Shown here piece by piece: positions 10,094 through 20,951 of a stretch of DNA of 64,000 nucleotides; positions within the stretch are counted from its first letter, which is position 1, and the number at the start of each line of letters is the position of its first letter. The translations under genes and the position numbers were made by a program. Location: contig OZ025665.1 of NCBI GenBank assembly GCA_964019335.1, positions 538,398 through 602,397 of the forward strand, read 5' to 3'. This DNA comes from Diplonema japonicum. Taxonomy: Eukaryota; Euglenozoa; Diplonemea; Diplonemida; Diplonemidae. The notes beneath the pieces are model-generated. The model had not been told where the DNA came from and made no database searches. It saw only the letters and a list, made by a program, of their open reading frames with translations.

Positions 10094-10095
10094 CT
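10094..10095 (-). promoter_or_regulatory. Candidate trans-splice acceptor of lectin copy 2
   Basis: Minus strand reads TTTTGTTTCTTTGCTTTTTA followed by AATTAG, then 16 bases to the ATG at 10077. Confidence 0.45.
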
Positions 10096-10158
10096 AATTT
10101 AAAAAGCAAAGAAACAAAATGTAGTAGTGAATACAGCTGTCTATATCTAACAAGTCTA

Positions 10159-12501
10159 TTAACGAGAGGCAAGCCTGGCGGAGGGGGAGTCGGAGAACAT
10201 CGACGCAAGGCTCTTCCCATGTGTCTGAACCAGCGAAGCGCTGGGGAGGTCCATGAGGACTAGAAAAATCTTCTCCAGCTTGTCGACTGTGGCCAAGGCC
10301 TGGGGGGACTCGATGCCCTCATAGCACTCAAGAGACCTGTTTTTACTAAAGGGTTGTGTTATGACATACGCTCTGAGGAATGGTACTGCAACACCGTGGT
10401 TGTGCGCACTGTAGCCAATCAAATCCGCAACACTGCTGCAGTAGTACGCGCACTGCTCTAATCTGCACTCTCTCTTATTTGCTACGAACAGAATGTGGAA
10501 GTAGGGGACAATGGTGAGGATGCCCCGTAAATGAGATGACAGCAGCTGATGAAGGCGGTACCCAAGGCTACCTGGATGGTCGGAGAGACCGAAGTCAGGA
10601 GGGAAGCGAACATCAGACCCCACGCCTGCACCCGCCTGCTGCTCGAGATCTCTGAAGTACTCCTCGTAGTCGTCCCAGCCCTGCCCAGGTGTGATGTGCG
10701 ACACCTCCAGCGGCGGTGCTGTTGGTGCGCATGGTATCGAAAGCTGGAAGTAGTAGTGCACGAGCGTCCATGCGTTCTGCGAAACAAGGTCGACGTCGCT
10801 AGGTGTCACCGACTCACCGAAAGGCAATGCCGCGAACGCCTTTGCGATCTCTGTGGCCTTGAGCCAGTTGGGGGACAAGTTCTGTTCTGAACTTGTCTCG
10901 AGAGGGGTGAAGACCTGCTGCCAGGCATTTGCGTTGATAATCGAGATAAGCGCATCATGGATGCCTCTAAAGATGTTTTGTATAGGGACCGCAACAGCCG
11001 CCCGCTTCACTGTGTCATCTGTCGAACAGCGTGAGATCTCCAAATGCGTCGTAAACAGTGAATGCAAAAAGCTTGCGATGCACATCTCCAGCGGTGGTCT
11101 CGACCCAGTCAGTACGGTTTCTCCCTTCAGACCCGTGAAGGCCATGTAAAGTACAGGGATATGCGATATCTCAAGAAGGCGCAACAGCGGGTACCCAGCG
11201 GGTGAACCCTGCTCGTCCACAGATAGATTCTCATCGAAGGGCTGCAACACATCCAACGAGCCCTGTGGATGGTATGATAAGAAGGCCTTGTCGATGGCAA
11301 TGACATGGAGACACGCCTTGAGGAGCTGCAACATAGATAGGTGGCACGTCTCCGCACTGTCAAGATGCTCGCACTGCTCGCTGAAGTCTTTTATAGTGTG
11401 GAAGAGGCAGGACACAGTAGCCTTCCATAATGGGATGAGGGGGGAGGTGTCCTGAATGCCGTACATGTTGTGTATCGAAGTCAGGAGAGTGACGAGAATC
11501 CAGTGAAGGGTTCCGCAGACGAATCGAAGCTGCTGGTTGAGGACCCTGGAGACAATGGGCCTGTCGACAGTGGCGAGCGATGGGGAGAGGGGCAGCAGGC
11601 CTTTCAGGACCGTCATGCGGTGGAGGAGGGTCGCGCATTGTATGTCGGCAGCGTTCCTGTCAAAGGACCATGACACAGACTCCGTGGTAGAGTAGTCCCC
11701 AGGGGGGATCAGTCCGGTGTCCTCGTCTACGAGGAAAGACAGCACCTTGCGGGGGTTTACCTTCGGCTCAGCGGAGCCCCGCCGTGCCTTGGGCTGCATG
11801 CACAACGGCACAGAATACAGCCCCTCCAGTGACCTGTTCAGCCAGAATACGCTCTGCTCTAACAGTTCGTAGACGTAGGCCACCTGCAGCATCCTGTCAT
11901 CTTCTACTCGTGTATACCTCAGCAGCTGCGAGAAGTATGCTGTGTCAACGAGGTTCAGGCATTCCAACGACAGCCAGATGTAGGCGTCCTCAGAGGAGAG
12001 AGTGGTCCCAACCCGTATCTCCCTTGGGGGCGTGCCAAAGATCTCGATATTTTCGGTTTTATGCGATTTAAACTTTGCCACACACACATGGAGGAGGAAT
12101 GGAACGTAAGGAGCGACCTGCTGGTGGGTGTCTGGGGTGTGAGGGAGCTTGGTGGCAAGGCTGTAAAGCATGGCAGTGACGCGTGCTTCGACCTCGTGTA
12201 TCAAGGGCGTCGGGTGGGTGTTGTTGCACCGGACAAGGAACTCCAGAAACCCCCCCAACATCGTGACAGCCGCGCTTGCCCCTTCGGGGAACACCCCACT
12301 TTCCACAACAACGATCTCCAGCAGACCCCAGATCAACGTTACCGTGTTCACCACCCCCGAGTCAAGGGGCGTGTCCCCCAGCAGCATGTTCAGCAACTGT
12401 GTGGTCTCGTAGTGCACCAACGTCCCCGTGTCGCTGCTCATTTCCAGCATGTGCCGCCAGTTTCTTTGCGCCCTTTGCCGGGCGGCATCTAATTTGTGCA
12501 T
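10159..12501 (-). CDS. Large helical protein of unknown function
   Basis: A 780-residue intronless frame from the ATG at 12501. I do not recognise the family. The sequence is rich in leucine and amphipathic helices throughout (VTLIWGLLEIVVVESG, LRFVCGTLHWILVTLLTS), with no signal peptide, clear membrane segment or catalytic motif, which suggests a HEAT- or armadillo-like scaffold (inference). The C-terminus is serine- and arginine-rich (SDSPSARLASR). The gap to the lectin gene downstream is only about 80 bases, and the TraB-like gene follows on the other side about 130 bases downstream of nothing recognisable. An internal Met at residue 18 is an alternative start. Confidence 0.8.
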   Translation of the reverse strand: MHKLDAARQRAQRNWRHMLEMSSDTGTLVHYETTQLLNMLLGDTPLDSGVVNTVTLIWGLLEIVVVESGVFPEGASAAVTMLGGFLEFLVRCNNTHPTPLIHEVEARVTAMLYSLATKLPHTPDTHQQVAPYVPFLLHVCVAKFKSHKTENIEIFGTPPREIRVGTTLSSEDAYIWLSLECLNLVDTAYFSQLLRYTRVEDDRMLQVAYVYELLEQSVFWLNRSLEGLYSVPLCMQPKARRGSAEPKVNPRKVLSFLVDEDTGLIPPGDYSTTESVSWSFDRNAADIQCATLLHRMTVLKGLLPLSPSLATVDRPIVSRVLNQQLRFVCGTLHWILVTLLTSIHNMYGIQDTSPLIPLWKATVSCLFHTIKDFSEQCEHLDSAETCHLSMLQLLKACLHVIAIDKAFLSYHPQGSLDVLQPFDENLSVDEQGSPAGYPLLRLLEISHIPVLYMAFTGLKGETVLTGSRPPLEMCIASFLHSLFTTHLEISRCSTDDTVKRAAVAVPIQNIFRGIHDALISIINANAWQQVFTPLETSSEQNLSPNWLKATEIAKAFAALPFGESVTPSDVDLVSQNAWTLVHYYFQLSIPCAPTAPPLEVSHITPGQGWDDYEEYFRDLEQQAGAGVGSDVRFPPDFGLSDHPGSLGYRLHQLLSSHLRGILTIVPYFHILFVANKRECRLEQCAYYCSSVADLIGYSAHNHGVAVPFLRAYVITQPFSKNRSLECYEGIESPQALATVDKLEKIFLVLMDLPSASLVQTHGKSLASMFSDSPSARLASR

Positions 12502-12629
12502 TTTTTGTTTCCCTTTTTTTCTTCTTCTTCTACACCCCTATTCTATTTATACTTACACCGTTTTATGGAACTTTCTATCCCGAAAAAAAAAGGGGGGAAG
12601 TGTAAACGTTGGATTGCATGGCTTCTCTT

Positions 12630-13553
12630 CTATGCGTCGATGAGTTTGGGCAATGCAAGGACACCCATGGCGGGGGGAAGCCTGGCTGCTATTTTCTCGA
12701 TCACGGCCTGCCTCGACTCGGACACATTGTCAGACTGGCTACCAGGAAGGTGTTCTTCCATTCTACGCCGGAAGAGCGTGCGGTAGCTGGAGTAGACCTT
12801 TGAGGCATGCTCTTGGTGCTCAGAAGGTACGTCAGCAGGGTCAAGCACGAAGCTGGGGTGGAAGGCTAAGGTGGTGGAGAGGAACGCAGCAAGAGCAAGA
12901 CGCTTATTAAGATCAGGGATGGCAATAGGTTCCTCTAAGGGGAAGTCAGTAAGAAGGTGCTCAGTAGGAGTTTCAGGGGCTTCCCATGAGTCAACTACTG
13001 GAGCGAGATGTTGCGTGCTAAGGAGTGCCAACACATCGCCATGGGTGTCAGCGGCCTTCCTTATCACGTTCAGCGTGACCGAATGGCGTTCTTCCCACAG
13101 CTCCGGGATTTTCTTGGAGATGTTGAGTTCCTTGTCGTCGGCTTCGCTCAAAGAGTCTATCAGTTCCAAGAGCTCCACAAGAAGCCTTTTTCCATCTGCT
13201 CTGTGGAGGTACCTGTTGAATGAAACAGTGTGCAGTCTGTCACAGAATGCCATTTCGCATCCGGTGCCCACACCGGCCACCACCCCGACGAGTTCCCCGC
13301 TCCAACCTCCCCTTATTTCTTCCCTCTCGCATGCTTTTATCACCCTTTCTAACCCGTTTCCATATTCATCTTTGTACGGGATGAACCCACCTGTCTCCAC
13401 GTGGCTGTCTGGTGTACAGAAGGACTCCATGAGGATGACCCGTGGCTTGTCCCGCACAATGCACTCGTACACAGCATTGGCGTTCAGGTTTGTATTGTAT
13501 GCGATCGGAATAAACCGGGCAAGGCCGCCTTTCGTTGTGTGCAGGGCTTGCAT
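12630..13553 (-). CDS. TraB-like protein
   Basis: A 307-residue protein if it starts at the ATG at 13553 (MQALHTTKGG); an in-frame upstream Met would add only a low-complexity Pro/Thr/Lys stretch. The order of segments resembles the TraB/PrgY family: an early NANAVYECIVRDKPRVILME (compare VEEVREVI..RPDAVCVEL), a central helix followed by a CDRLHTVSFNRYL segment, and ELWEERHSVTLNVIRKA then a hydrophobic strand ending STQHLAPV, where the family has ERD.YM...VVGAGH. Family members include outer-mitochondrial-membrane and signalling proteins of poorly known chemistry. I see no strong membrane helix. The family call is tentative. Confidence 0.5.
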   Translation of the reverse strand: MQALHTTKGGLARFIPIAYNTNLNANAVYECIVRDKPRVILMESFCTPDSHVETGGFIPYKDEYGNGLERVIKACEREEIRGGWSGELVGVVAGVGTGCEMAFCDRLHTVSFNRYLHRADGKRLLVELLELIDSLSEADDKELNISKKIPELWEERHSVTLNVIRKAADTHGDVLALLSTQHLAPVVDSWEAPETPTEHLLTDFPLEEPIAIPDLNKRLALAAFLSTTLAFHPSFVLDPADVPSEHQEHASKVYSSYRTLFRRRMEEHLPGSQSDNVSESRQAVIEKIAARLPPAMGVLALPKLIDA

Positions 13554-13590
13554 GGGTGCTTTTCCTTCCTTTTTCTTTTTCTCAATTTGT

Positions 13591-13621
<31 letters not shown>

Positions 13622-13807
13622 GTGTCCTAGCTTTATTTCTCCTCCCCTCCTTCCAACTTGCAAAATAAACGCAAAAATAAAATAACATCAACAAGGGTAA
13701 AAAAAAAAGGGGGGTGGGAGGGGAAACAACGTGGGGGGGGGGGGTTCTAAAAAATGGGCTAAAAAGAAAAAAAATATATCATTTCCTCATGACATAAAAC
13801 GCGCCTC

Positions 13808-15135
13808 CTACGGAGCCATGGCTTCACGCTCCCTTTCTATCTCTGAAATGTACTTTTCAAATATTTCAACTCGCGGCAGTGCGGACCCAGAGAGGGACGC
13901 GACGTGAGGAGCGTCTGTGAAAGGCCGGAAAGTATCGAGCTCCCCGGAGAGGAAGGGAACGCAGAGAAGCCCCGTTCCGGGATGGATGGAGTAAGGCGAC
14001 TTCAAAAGATGGTTCCGCTTCGTGGAAACCATGACATCCAGACGGGGGTACGTGTATATATACTCCACCACAATGGGAACCCACTCACAATGACGATTAT
14101 ACTGGTTAGCGGACTTAATCCTTTTAATACCCTCCCAAGCCTGCTTCTGGCTCAGAGCCCCCGACACGGCCTTGGCAAGGTACTCCTTAACCTTGTCGAG
14201 AACACCAACATTGTTTGGAATTCTCGATTTGAACAATGTGAAGATGTCATGCGCGATTTTTTCGTCGGAGAGATTGTTCTGGTTCTCAGGGTTTAGAACA
14301 ATATCTTCAAATGCGGATTTCACAAAAGTGTTGTAAAGAGTTTTGAAGGTGGGGTGGGACCAGTCTGCTGCAAGATCTTTCTCTATTGCGATCTTGGAGT
14401 CCTCGAGTGTTTTTCCCCCCAGGTGCACCTCGATGTACTTGGCAATTGAAGCTCGTTGTTCGTTGGTTAGCTTTCTTGCTGTTTCGTCGGAGACCCAACA
14501 ATGGATCCCACGACGGCCGCTGAAGACCCAGAGGAGGTGCTTGAAGCCGAAGTCGTGTGTGAGGATCCTGTTGAGAATTTTCACACCGCTTCTCATAAAG
14601 CCCCAGCAGTCTTCACACATTTTCTTGTCTTTGCAGCACACTCGTATATCGTCGTAGTCGCTAGCATCGATGTCGAATACGAGTTCGCGTTCTGTCGGTT
14701 CGAAGCCGATGGCCTTGTCCTTCAGTTTTGGCTGGTGTGAGTATATAGGACCGATCTCGATACGATCGGGCTCGAAACTTGTGATTCCTTTGCGCAGCTC
14801 GTTGGCGCCGTCGAAGGATTTGTACCTCACCATCAACGGTTTCCCAGTCGGGAGCCCTTCGTCGTCGAGAAGTGTTTTTTGAAAGACGAACTTTTTTTGT
14901 GTGTTTTGTGTGGGGTTTTTTTTTTTTTTTTTATAAATACCTCTCTTCTTTTGAAGACTGATTTCTTCCCGCACCCTAACCATCGCTCCATGAGGTCTAC
15001 TGGGTAGTCCATTCTATAATATGCGTCGAGCCTTAGCTGATCGACTTTAAGTGGTAGGGCGGCTTCTTCTTCTTTTTCTTCTTCATGCTGTTGTTCTTGT
15101 TGAGCGCTTGCGGTGGGTTCGTCGTCGACTTCCAT
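13808..15135 (-). CDS. PRIM1: DNA primase small (catalytic) subunit, two exons
   Basis: Exons are 14941-15135 and 13808-14890, with a 50-base intron (GTATTTATAAAA to AAAAAAAG). Joining them gives 425 residues. After an acidic N-terminal stretch the protein follows eukaryotic primase closely: YYRMDYPVDLMERWL, SVFKRREFVF across the junction, VRYKSFDG, IGPIYSHQP, the catalytic acidic motif ELVFDIDASDYDD, the cysteine cluster CCKDKKMCEDCW of the zinc site, DFGFKHLLWVFSGRRGIHCW, and the C-terminal HPGTGLLCVPF segment. It makes RNA primers with the large primase subunit and DNA polymerase alpha. Splicing is needed: the unspliced frame reads into lysine codons. Confidence 0.95.
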
Positions 15136-15276
15136 CTTTTTCTTTTATTTTGTTTTTCCCCTTCACCTTTTTTTTTTTTTTTTTTTTGACCAGCTGCCTT
15201 TTTATTTGTAAAAGAATGGTGGGGGGAGGGAGAAATAGCGGAAGCCATTTTTTTTCCCCCAAACTCTCTCGTTTCA

Positions 15277-17538
15277 CTACTCATCAAGATGTTCTGTCGG
15301 TTCCTCACCGGCCGCCGTTAGGCCCGTGTTGTTGTTGTTGTTGTTGTTGTTTTGGTTTTCCACCGCGGGGTCTTCCGCGTGTTGCTCCTCGTTGTGCTGC
15401 TGCAGCGTGTCTTTCCAGTACCCAAGCACGGACAAGATAGACGTCACAGAGTTGGGTTTTGTCCCGCCGTACTTTACAAACAGCGACAGGCTGTTCAGCG
15501 TTTCCTCAAGCAGCTTCCTCTCATCCAACCAAGCATATGCATAGTCACGGTCTTGGTGCACAATGTGTGGCGGCGGGAAGGACAGGGGCTTCTCCATTTC
15601 CAACGTTGCTGACGTTCCAGTGATGAGGCTCTCTGCTTGCGAGCAGACATATTGTATGGTTTTCTTCATGTATCGAATTTCGCGGAATTTCGACCGATTT
15701 TCTGTTGCGAGCATTTCAGCTTTCTCTTGAAGCTGGTCGATGAGCCGTGCTTCGAAACTACAGTCGGAGGAGGATAGCCCTGTCGGTGTACCCCCATCGT
15801 CACATTCGTCATGTTCACCATCTCGCACCTCTATCCCTAGTTCTTTTCTAATGATCACGCTGACTTCCCCCACCACGATTCGAAACCCTTCTTGAGGGGC
15901 GTGTTTTTTAACAACATCTGCCGTGTTTAAGATGCATTTTAAAATGTTTCGTTTCGAAGCTTTGTCCGGGGATTTGGACAGGATGTGTCCCGGGAGCTTT
16001 GTCAAACAGGCCACGATCGATTTGCAGGTTTCGAGCAGCCTCGCCTTCCACAGCTGGTCGTCCCTCCGCCGGCCTTGTTGGAGAAGCTGGATTTCTTTTT
16101 CCTTGACGGCGAGCTCTTCTTCCTTTTTGACCCATTGTGTCTTGATGTGACGAACGTCTTTTAAAAGCCCGTTGTAGTCGATCTTGAGCTTGTCGAAAAG
16201 CTCGAGGTTTCCCTCGTTTGCCATACGGGCGGAGTCGTACTCCTCTTCGATCTCTTGTGCGAGTACCTCGATCTCCTTGACCCTCGCTGATGAGATGGAG
16301 TCGACAAGGGCTTTTTCACGCCTGACGCGTTCGCCTAGAACTTGCATGCCGCCAGCGTCCAGAACGTCGTCTGCGGTGAGGGCGGGTGTTACTTTCACTA
16401 TCATCTCGTTCTTCTCCTCGATTTCAGACCGCAGGTTGGTTATGATCGTTCTGAGCTTCGTGTTCTGTTCAGACTCCCGCTTCAGAGCCTCAACATACCG
16501 TCGTTCCAACCTCAGTTTCTGTTTCTTCTTCATGGGGACGGTCACGCTTGGTTTCGGCTGCCTGTAAAACTCATTCAAGACATCGCTCACCTGTTTGTTC
16601 GACAGCGACAACCCAGCCGACGCCGCCGCTACTGAGATACCAGAACGATAAGCTCCACCGTGTTCTAAGGTTTTTGCAGCGTCAAGTATAGGATTCCTCC
16701 CTGAGATTGTGGGCGAGTCTAGATTGTTGCTTGAGTTGTCATCAGCGTCGGATGAGGCTTGTGTTATGATTTGCTCAGGTGGTTGTGTAGATGTAAGGCG
16801 GTATTGTGATGGTCTTGATGAGACATCGAACAACAGCCGGACCGCAAGGTCGTGTAGGGACTTGATGGCGTCCTCTAAGGCTTCCGCGCCTTGTTGAGTT
16901 TTTGATGTTTCTTCAGCCTCGATTTTGTATTTTCGGAGGTTTTCAACCCCAACTTCGCCGCGTAGGACCGTGAGTGTTTTTTCCAGGCCTGTGAGAACAC
17001 CGTTGGCGATGCTGGTTAAATTGTTTAGAAAGCTTGTGTCGAGGACGGGCTGTTTATCTTCTTGTTGTTGTTGTTGTTGTTGTTGTTGTTGCTGTTGTTG
17101 TTGGTTTGATATGTATTGTGATGATTCTAAATCGTTTTCCGTGTGTTTTTGTAATGCGGCAGTCGCGTGGTCCACCCAGCTTCTCAAGCCTGATGTCATT
17201 TTCGTGTCTAAAGATGTTTCGATGGTTTCGGCTTTTGTCAAGACCGATGGTTCGCATTCGCTGCGAAGGATGTCCCCAAGAGTGGTGTTTTGTTGTTGTT
17301 GTTTTTGTGCGGCGTGGGGTGGTCTCTCTACTAGTTTTGCTCCCAGATTTTTCAAGCGTTCCAGCTCTGCTTTTATCGGTGGGAGCGGTAGGCTCAGATT
17401 CTGTGCTTTTTCGGTTAGATTTCCGTGGCCGTCCTGCAACGCCAGTACCGCGCCCCCGCGCTGGCTTACGTTGTACGCGATCCCCGGAAGTTTCTGGCTG
17501 ATCACCTCCATTCTCTTCAACTCTTTTCCGTTTTGCAT
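15277..17538 (-). CDS. Coiled-coil protein with polyglutamine and polyasparagine tracts
   Basis: A 753-residue frame from the ATG at 17538 (MQNGKELKRMEVISQ). I do not recognise an orthologue. The middle is long heptad-rich coiled coil (ALKRESEQNTKLRTIITN, KKEEELAVKEKEIQLLQQ). A run of 15 glutamines lies near residue 150 and eight asparagines near the C-terminus. Both come from short tandem triplets on the DNA (TTG and GTT repeats at about 17063-17103 and 15328-15350), so their lengths may vary between strains. No signal peptide or membrane helix. A cytoskeletal role is possible but not shown. Confidence 0.8.
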   Translation of the reverse strand: MQNGKELKRMEVISQKLPGIAYNVSQRGGAVLALQDGHGNLTEKAQNLSLPLPPIKAELERLKNLGAKLVERPPHAAQKQQQQNTTLGDILRSECEPSVLTKAETIETSLDTKMTSGLRSWVDHATAALQKHTENDLESSQYISNQQQQQQQQQQQQQQEDKQPVLDTSFLNNLTSIANGVLTGLEKTLTVLRGEVGVENLRKYKIEAEETSKTQQGAEALEDAIKSLHDLAVRLLFDVSSRPSQYRLTSTQPPEQIITQASSDADDNSSNNLDSPTISGRNPILDAAKTLEHGGAYRSGISVAAASAGLSLSNKQVSDVLNEFYRQPKPSVTVPMKKKQKLRLERRYVEALKRESEQNTKLRTIITNLRSEIEEKNEMIVKVTPALTADDVLDAGGMQVLGERVRREKALVDSISSARVKEIEVLAQEIEEEYDSARMANEGNLELFDKLKIDYNGLLKDVRHIKTQWVKKEEELAVKEKEIQLLQQGRRRDDQLWKARLLETCKSIVACLTKLPGHILSKSPDKASKRNILKCILNTADVVKKHAPQEGFRIVVGEVSVIIRKELGIEVRDGEHDECDDGGTPTGLSSSDCSFEARLIDQLQEKAEMLATENRSKFREIRYMKKTIQYVCSQAESLITGTSATLEMEKPLSFPPPHIVHQDRDYAYAWLDERKLLEETLNSLSLFVKYGGTKPNSVTSILSVLGYWKDTLQQHNEEQHAEDPAVENQNNNNNNNNTGLTAAGEEPTEHLDE

Positions 17539-18625
17539 TTTTTTCTTCTTTTTTTTTTCTTTTGGTTTTGTGTGCCACAACCAACTGATTTCTTTTTTGC
17601 CCCCCCCCATGATAAAAAAAAAGAAAACAAAAAAGAAAACAAAACAAAAAAAAAAACAAAAAAGAAAGAAAGAAGGCGATACCAGAAGGTTGCATTTTCA
17701 TTTTTTTTATACTTCCTTTGTTTTTTTTTGTTTTTGTTTGTGCCGCAGTTTTTTTTTTTTTTTTTTTTTTTTCCTTTTCTTTTCTCCTCTGGAGTCACAA
17801 ACTCGGTTTTTTTTTTTTTTTGTTCTACGAAAAAAGAAAAGGGGAAGAAAAGGAGACCAAGCCGAGTGCAACTGAAGACAGAAAAGAAATATATAAAAAC
17901 GGTTATCTCTAAATTGTTTGTGGCCAGGTCCACTCCCCCCAAGGGATGTTCAGCAAATCCATAATAAGTTTTAAAGATCTTCGCTGGGGGATCCTTTTTG
18001 CATAGAACACTTTAGAGACACATGAAGCGAACAACAGAAACGAGGGGGCACGGGAGGACATCCAGGCAGAACAGAAAAAGTAAGCAACATGCCACACATG
18101 ACTACTTCAGGATAAAAGAAAAAGAAAAGAGGGGAGGTGGGAAAGGGAGAGAGGACTGGTCAGTTTTTTTTTTTTTTTTTTTTTTTTTGGTCCTTGGTGT
18201 GTACGGCCAGGTGGAGAGAGAATGAAAAGGAAATAGTGGCTCTATTTTTTTTTTTTTTTTTGTATCTATGGAATCCTTCTTCTTCATGGGGGGAGGCACA
18301 CTGGCCAACGAATGTAGTGGCTTCGGGTTGGTCTTCATCGTGTGAGAAGGCCTTCGTCCCCCTCCCCCCCTTTTTTTTCCCCTGCACTTTTGTTCATCCC
18401 TGGCCAACCATCTAAAATATATTTTACATAACGAAAAATACTCTTTTTTTCTTTTTGAAGGGGAGAAGACTATGACAATTTTGTTATTCGCCTTTTTTTT
18501 TTTTTTTTTTTTTTTTTTTCGTACGAGCAAAAAGAATAAAATGGGGGAGGGGAATCACTATGATAAGGTTAAGTGTTAGTACACGACCTACCCCAGGGGG
18601 AAGCAAAAAAAAAAAAAAACTTCGT
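17539..18625. other. Intergenic region, homopolymer-rich
   Basis: No supported gene. Many T and A runs up to about 25 bases. A short frame at 17909-18097 and a lysine-rich frame at 18102-18530 show no domain and are left unannotated. Confidence 0.6.
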
Positions 18626-20278
18626 TCATTCGCAATGGGTCAACAGTGGTGCACACTTCGAGCTGTACTTATGCGCGAGATAACTGTGGTTTCCCCCTTT
18701 CCCCCCCCCCCCCCCCCCCTTCCTTTCCCCAAATCCAAACCTTCTCATAGACTCAGGAGTTTTCGTCCCAGCATCAGACACAAGAGGAACAGCAGGAACA
18801 TGGCCAACAGGCAGATTTGTGAGCGACTTCACAGCAGGAACCTGACTGGACTTGACATTGCTGACCAGCTCTTTGACAAAGGTATAAGACGCATCAGTCC
18901 ATTTAGTGTCAACAGTGTGCAACACATCCTGCACCTCCTTCAGAATATCAAACAGCTGCCTTGCTGACGCTGCTGTCACGTCATCTAACACCTTTCATTA
19001 TAATATATATATATATATATTTTTTTTTTTTTCCCCCTTCCCCCATACCCCATTAACAGCAGGCGATATAACAGATTTTAGTAAACCAGACGCTTCGGGT
19101 GGTTGGGTACCGGTAAGGCCCTCGTCTAGATCAGCTCGTTCCCGTTCAGACAGCCGCATAGGTGATCGTGAAGGGCAGGACCCGCATCGAGGCAACGACG
19201 GTGAAGTCCCGACACTCCATGTGTCATAAGGAGGGGTTGTTGACGGGCAAGGGTACTCCTCGGGTTGCGGTGACCGAGGTGGCCGCCGAACATCCGCTTC
19301 CCTCGGCGACGGCCCTGCAGAGGACGTTTGAGATACAGGACGCACAACCCTCGCGTAGTAATGTGTGTAGGGATCCCTCGCAGACGCTGGGCGCTGCTCT
19401 TCCCGAACGGTACCGAGATGACCAAGATGCAGCTTGGGAACCCTACTTTTCCCCAAAAACCCAGGGTCTTTAAGAAGCTGCTGGCATGTCGGCCTTGCCA
19501 ACGGATCCTTCTGCAAACACGATGCCACGAAATCCCGAAACTCGCTCGACAACCCTCTCAACGCGTATAGATTCACCGTTCGCTGTTCCTTTATCAAAGC
19601 AGCGCTGCGTGCTGCATCTCGATGTTCGTACATAGGAGCCTTGGCCGCCATGTCGTAGGCAAGCATACCTACACCCCAGATATCAAGCTGGAGTTTATGT
19701 GGGGTCATTGATGTCCCGTTGTAGGACAGCGCTTCGGGAGGCGTCCAGTGGGGCGCTGTTTCTAGGAGGTTGCTTTTCAGATATCTTTCGAAAAAGGCCA
19801 TCCCGTGGTCTAGCATGATGATGTCGTTGTTGTTGTTTACTAAAACGTTGGAACCTTTTAACCGGCAGTGGTACAAACCTGCCGTGTGCGCGGAGCCGAG
19901 ATGGAGGAGAACTTGTTTCAAGGTTTTGACGATGAATTCCTCGTTGGCTTCTTTGGACTTCCGCTCAATGAGGTTCTGATGACCACCGAGGTATTTGTAG
20001 ATGAGCCAGATTTCGTTTTTTGTAGTGTCCGCGCAGAAAACGGTTGGGCCGAGCATTCCTTGTGCACTGGAGTATTTCTCAAAGTGGATGATAGCGGAGT
20101 CGAGGACACCTTGGAGATCTTCCTTCTCGTTGATTTGAAGTACGCGTATGGCCACCAGCCCTCCGTTTCGATGCCGCCCCCTCCAGCAGCTGCCAAAGAC
20201 CTTGCAGCATTGGGAGCTTTGCAACACGCTTAGCTTCTCATAATCCTTTGTGCTGCCTATATTCATTTTTGTCTCCAT
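18626..20278 (-). CDS. STE20-like pseudokinase, two exons
   Basis: Exons are 19058-20278 and 18626-18991, with a 66-base intron (GTTAATGG to GAAAG); 528 residues. The fold of a protein kinase is clear (VAIRVLQIN, LYHCRLKGSNVLV, IMLDHGMAFFE, WTPPEAL, LDIWGVGMLAYDMA, DPLARPTCQQLL). The key residues are changed: the VAIK lysine is Arg, HRD is HCR with the catalytic Asp lost, DFG is DHG, APE is PPE, and no glycine-rich loop is visible. It should not catalyse phosphotransfer and probably acts as a scaffold or allosteric partner (inference). The C-terminal part is Ser/Pro/Arg-rich. The final exon contains a G run that encodes polyglycine; an additional in-frame intron there is possible. The start could be 20278 or 20266. 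Confidence 0.75.
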
Positions 20279-20900
20279 ACCCCCCCCCCCCCCCCCCTTT
20301 CCCTCTCCACCCTCTCCTGTTATTATTATTTTTATTTGGGTGGAAGAATTGTAAAAAGCGAGGGGGGAAAATAGAAAAGAAAAATGAAAGGAAAAAGAAA
20401 AAAAAATAAATAAAATAAACAAAGTGGGAGAGGGGATGGGAAGGGGAAGGGAGGGAATTATATAATAATGGGAAATGGGGGAAAAGGGGGGGGAAAAAAA
20501 CAACAATGGGGAAGGGAGCAAGTGCACAAAAAAATAGGGTGAAGAGAGGAAAGGAGAAAATGGGGGGGGGTGGTGGTGCAATAAGTGGTTTGGCGCGCTG
20601 GAGGGAGGTTGTCAAGAAAAAAATGAAAGGAGTTGTGGAATAGTGTCACAGTTTGGTTGTGTTTGTCTTCCCTCTCTGCTTTTCTTCTTCTTTTTTTTTT
20701 TTTCCCAGCTTTTTTTTTTCTCTTTTTTTTTAGCGAGGATGAGAAAAGCGGTAAAAACAAAACAAAAAAAATCTCACAGGGGAAAAAAAAAATACTACTT
20801 TTTGCCTTTCTTTTTTTTTCATCAAACCCAACCAAAAAAAAAAAAAAAAAGAAAAAAGAACAGGGGTAGGAGTCGAATAAAATTCTTTTAACAAGAAGAG

Positions 20901-20919
20901 GGCTCGTAACACACGAGCC
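20901..20919 (-). other. Perfect hairpin downstream of an orphan acceptor
   Basis: GGCTCGT and ACGAGCC pair over seven bases around a five-base loop. In the predicted transcript it directly follows an ATGTAG, a start followed at once by a stop. Confidence 0.45.
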
Positions 20920-20949
20920 TACATCTTGGCCAACTTCTTTATTTCTTTG

Positions 20950-20951
20950 CT
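20950..20951 (-). promoter_or_regulatory. Orphan trans-splice acceptor
   Basis: The minus strand has about 45 nearly pure pyrimidines (ending CTTCTTCTTCACTTCCTCAG). No open frame follows: the first ATG is followed by TAG. Either a trans-spliced non-coding RNA or a remnant. Confidence 0.4.

Noticed and set aside
17909-18097. Short minus-strand frame of 62 codons
   Set aside because: No domain, no acceptor close to its start and no homologous features.
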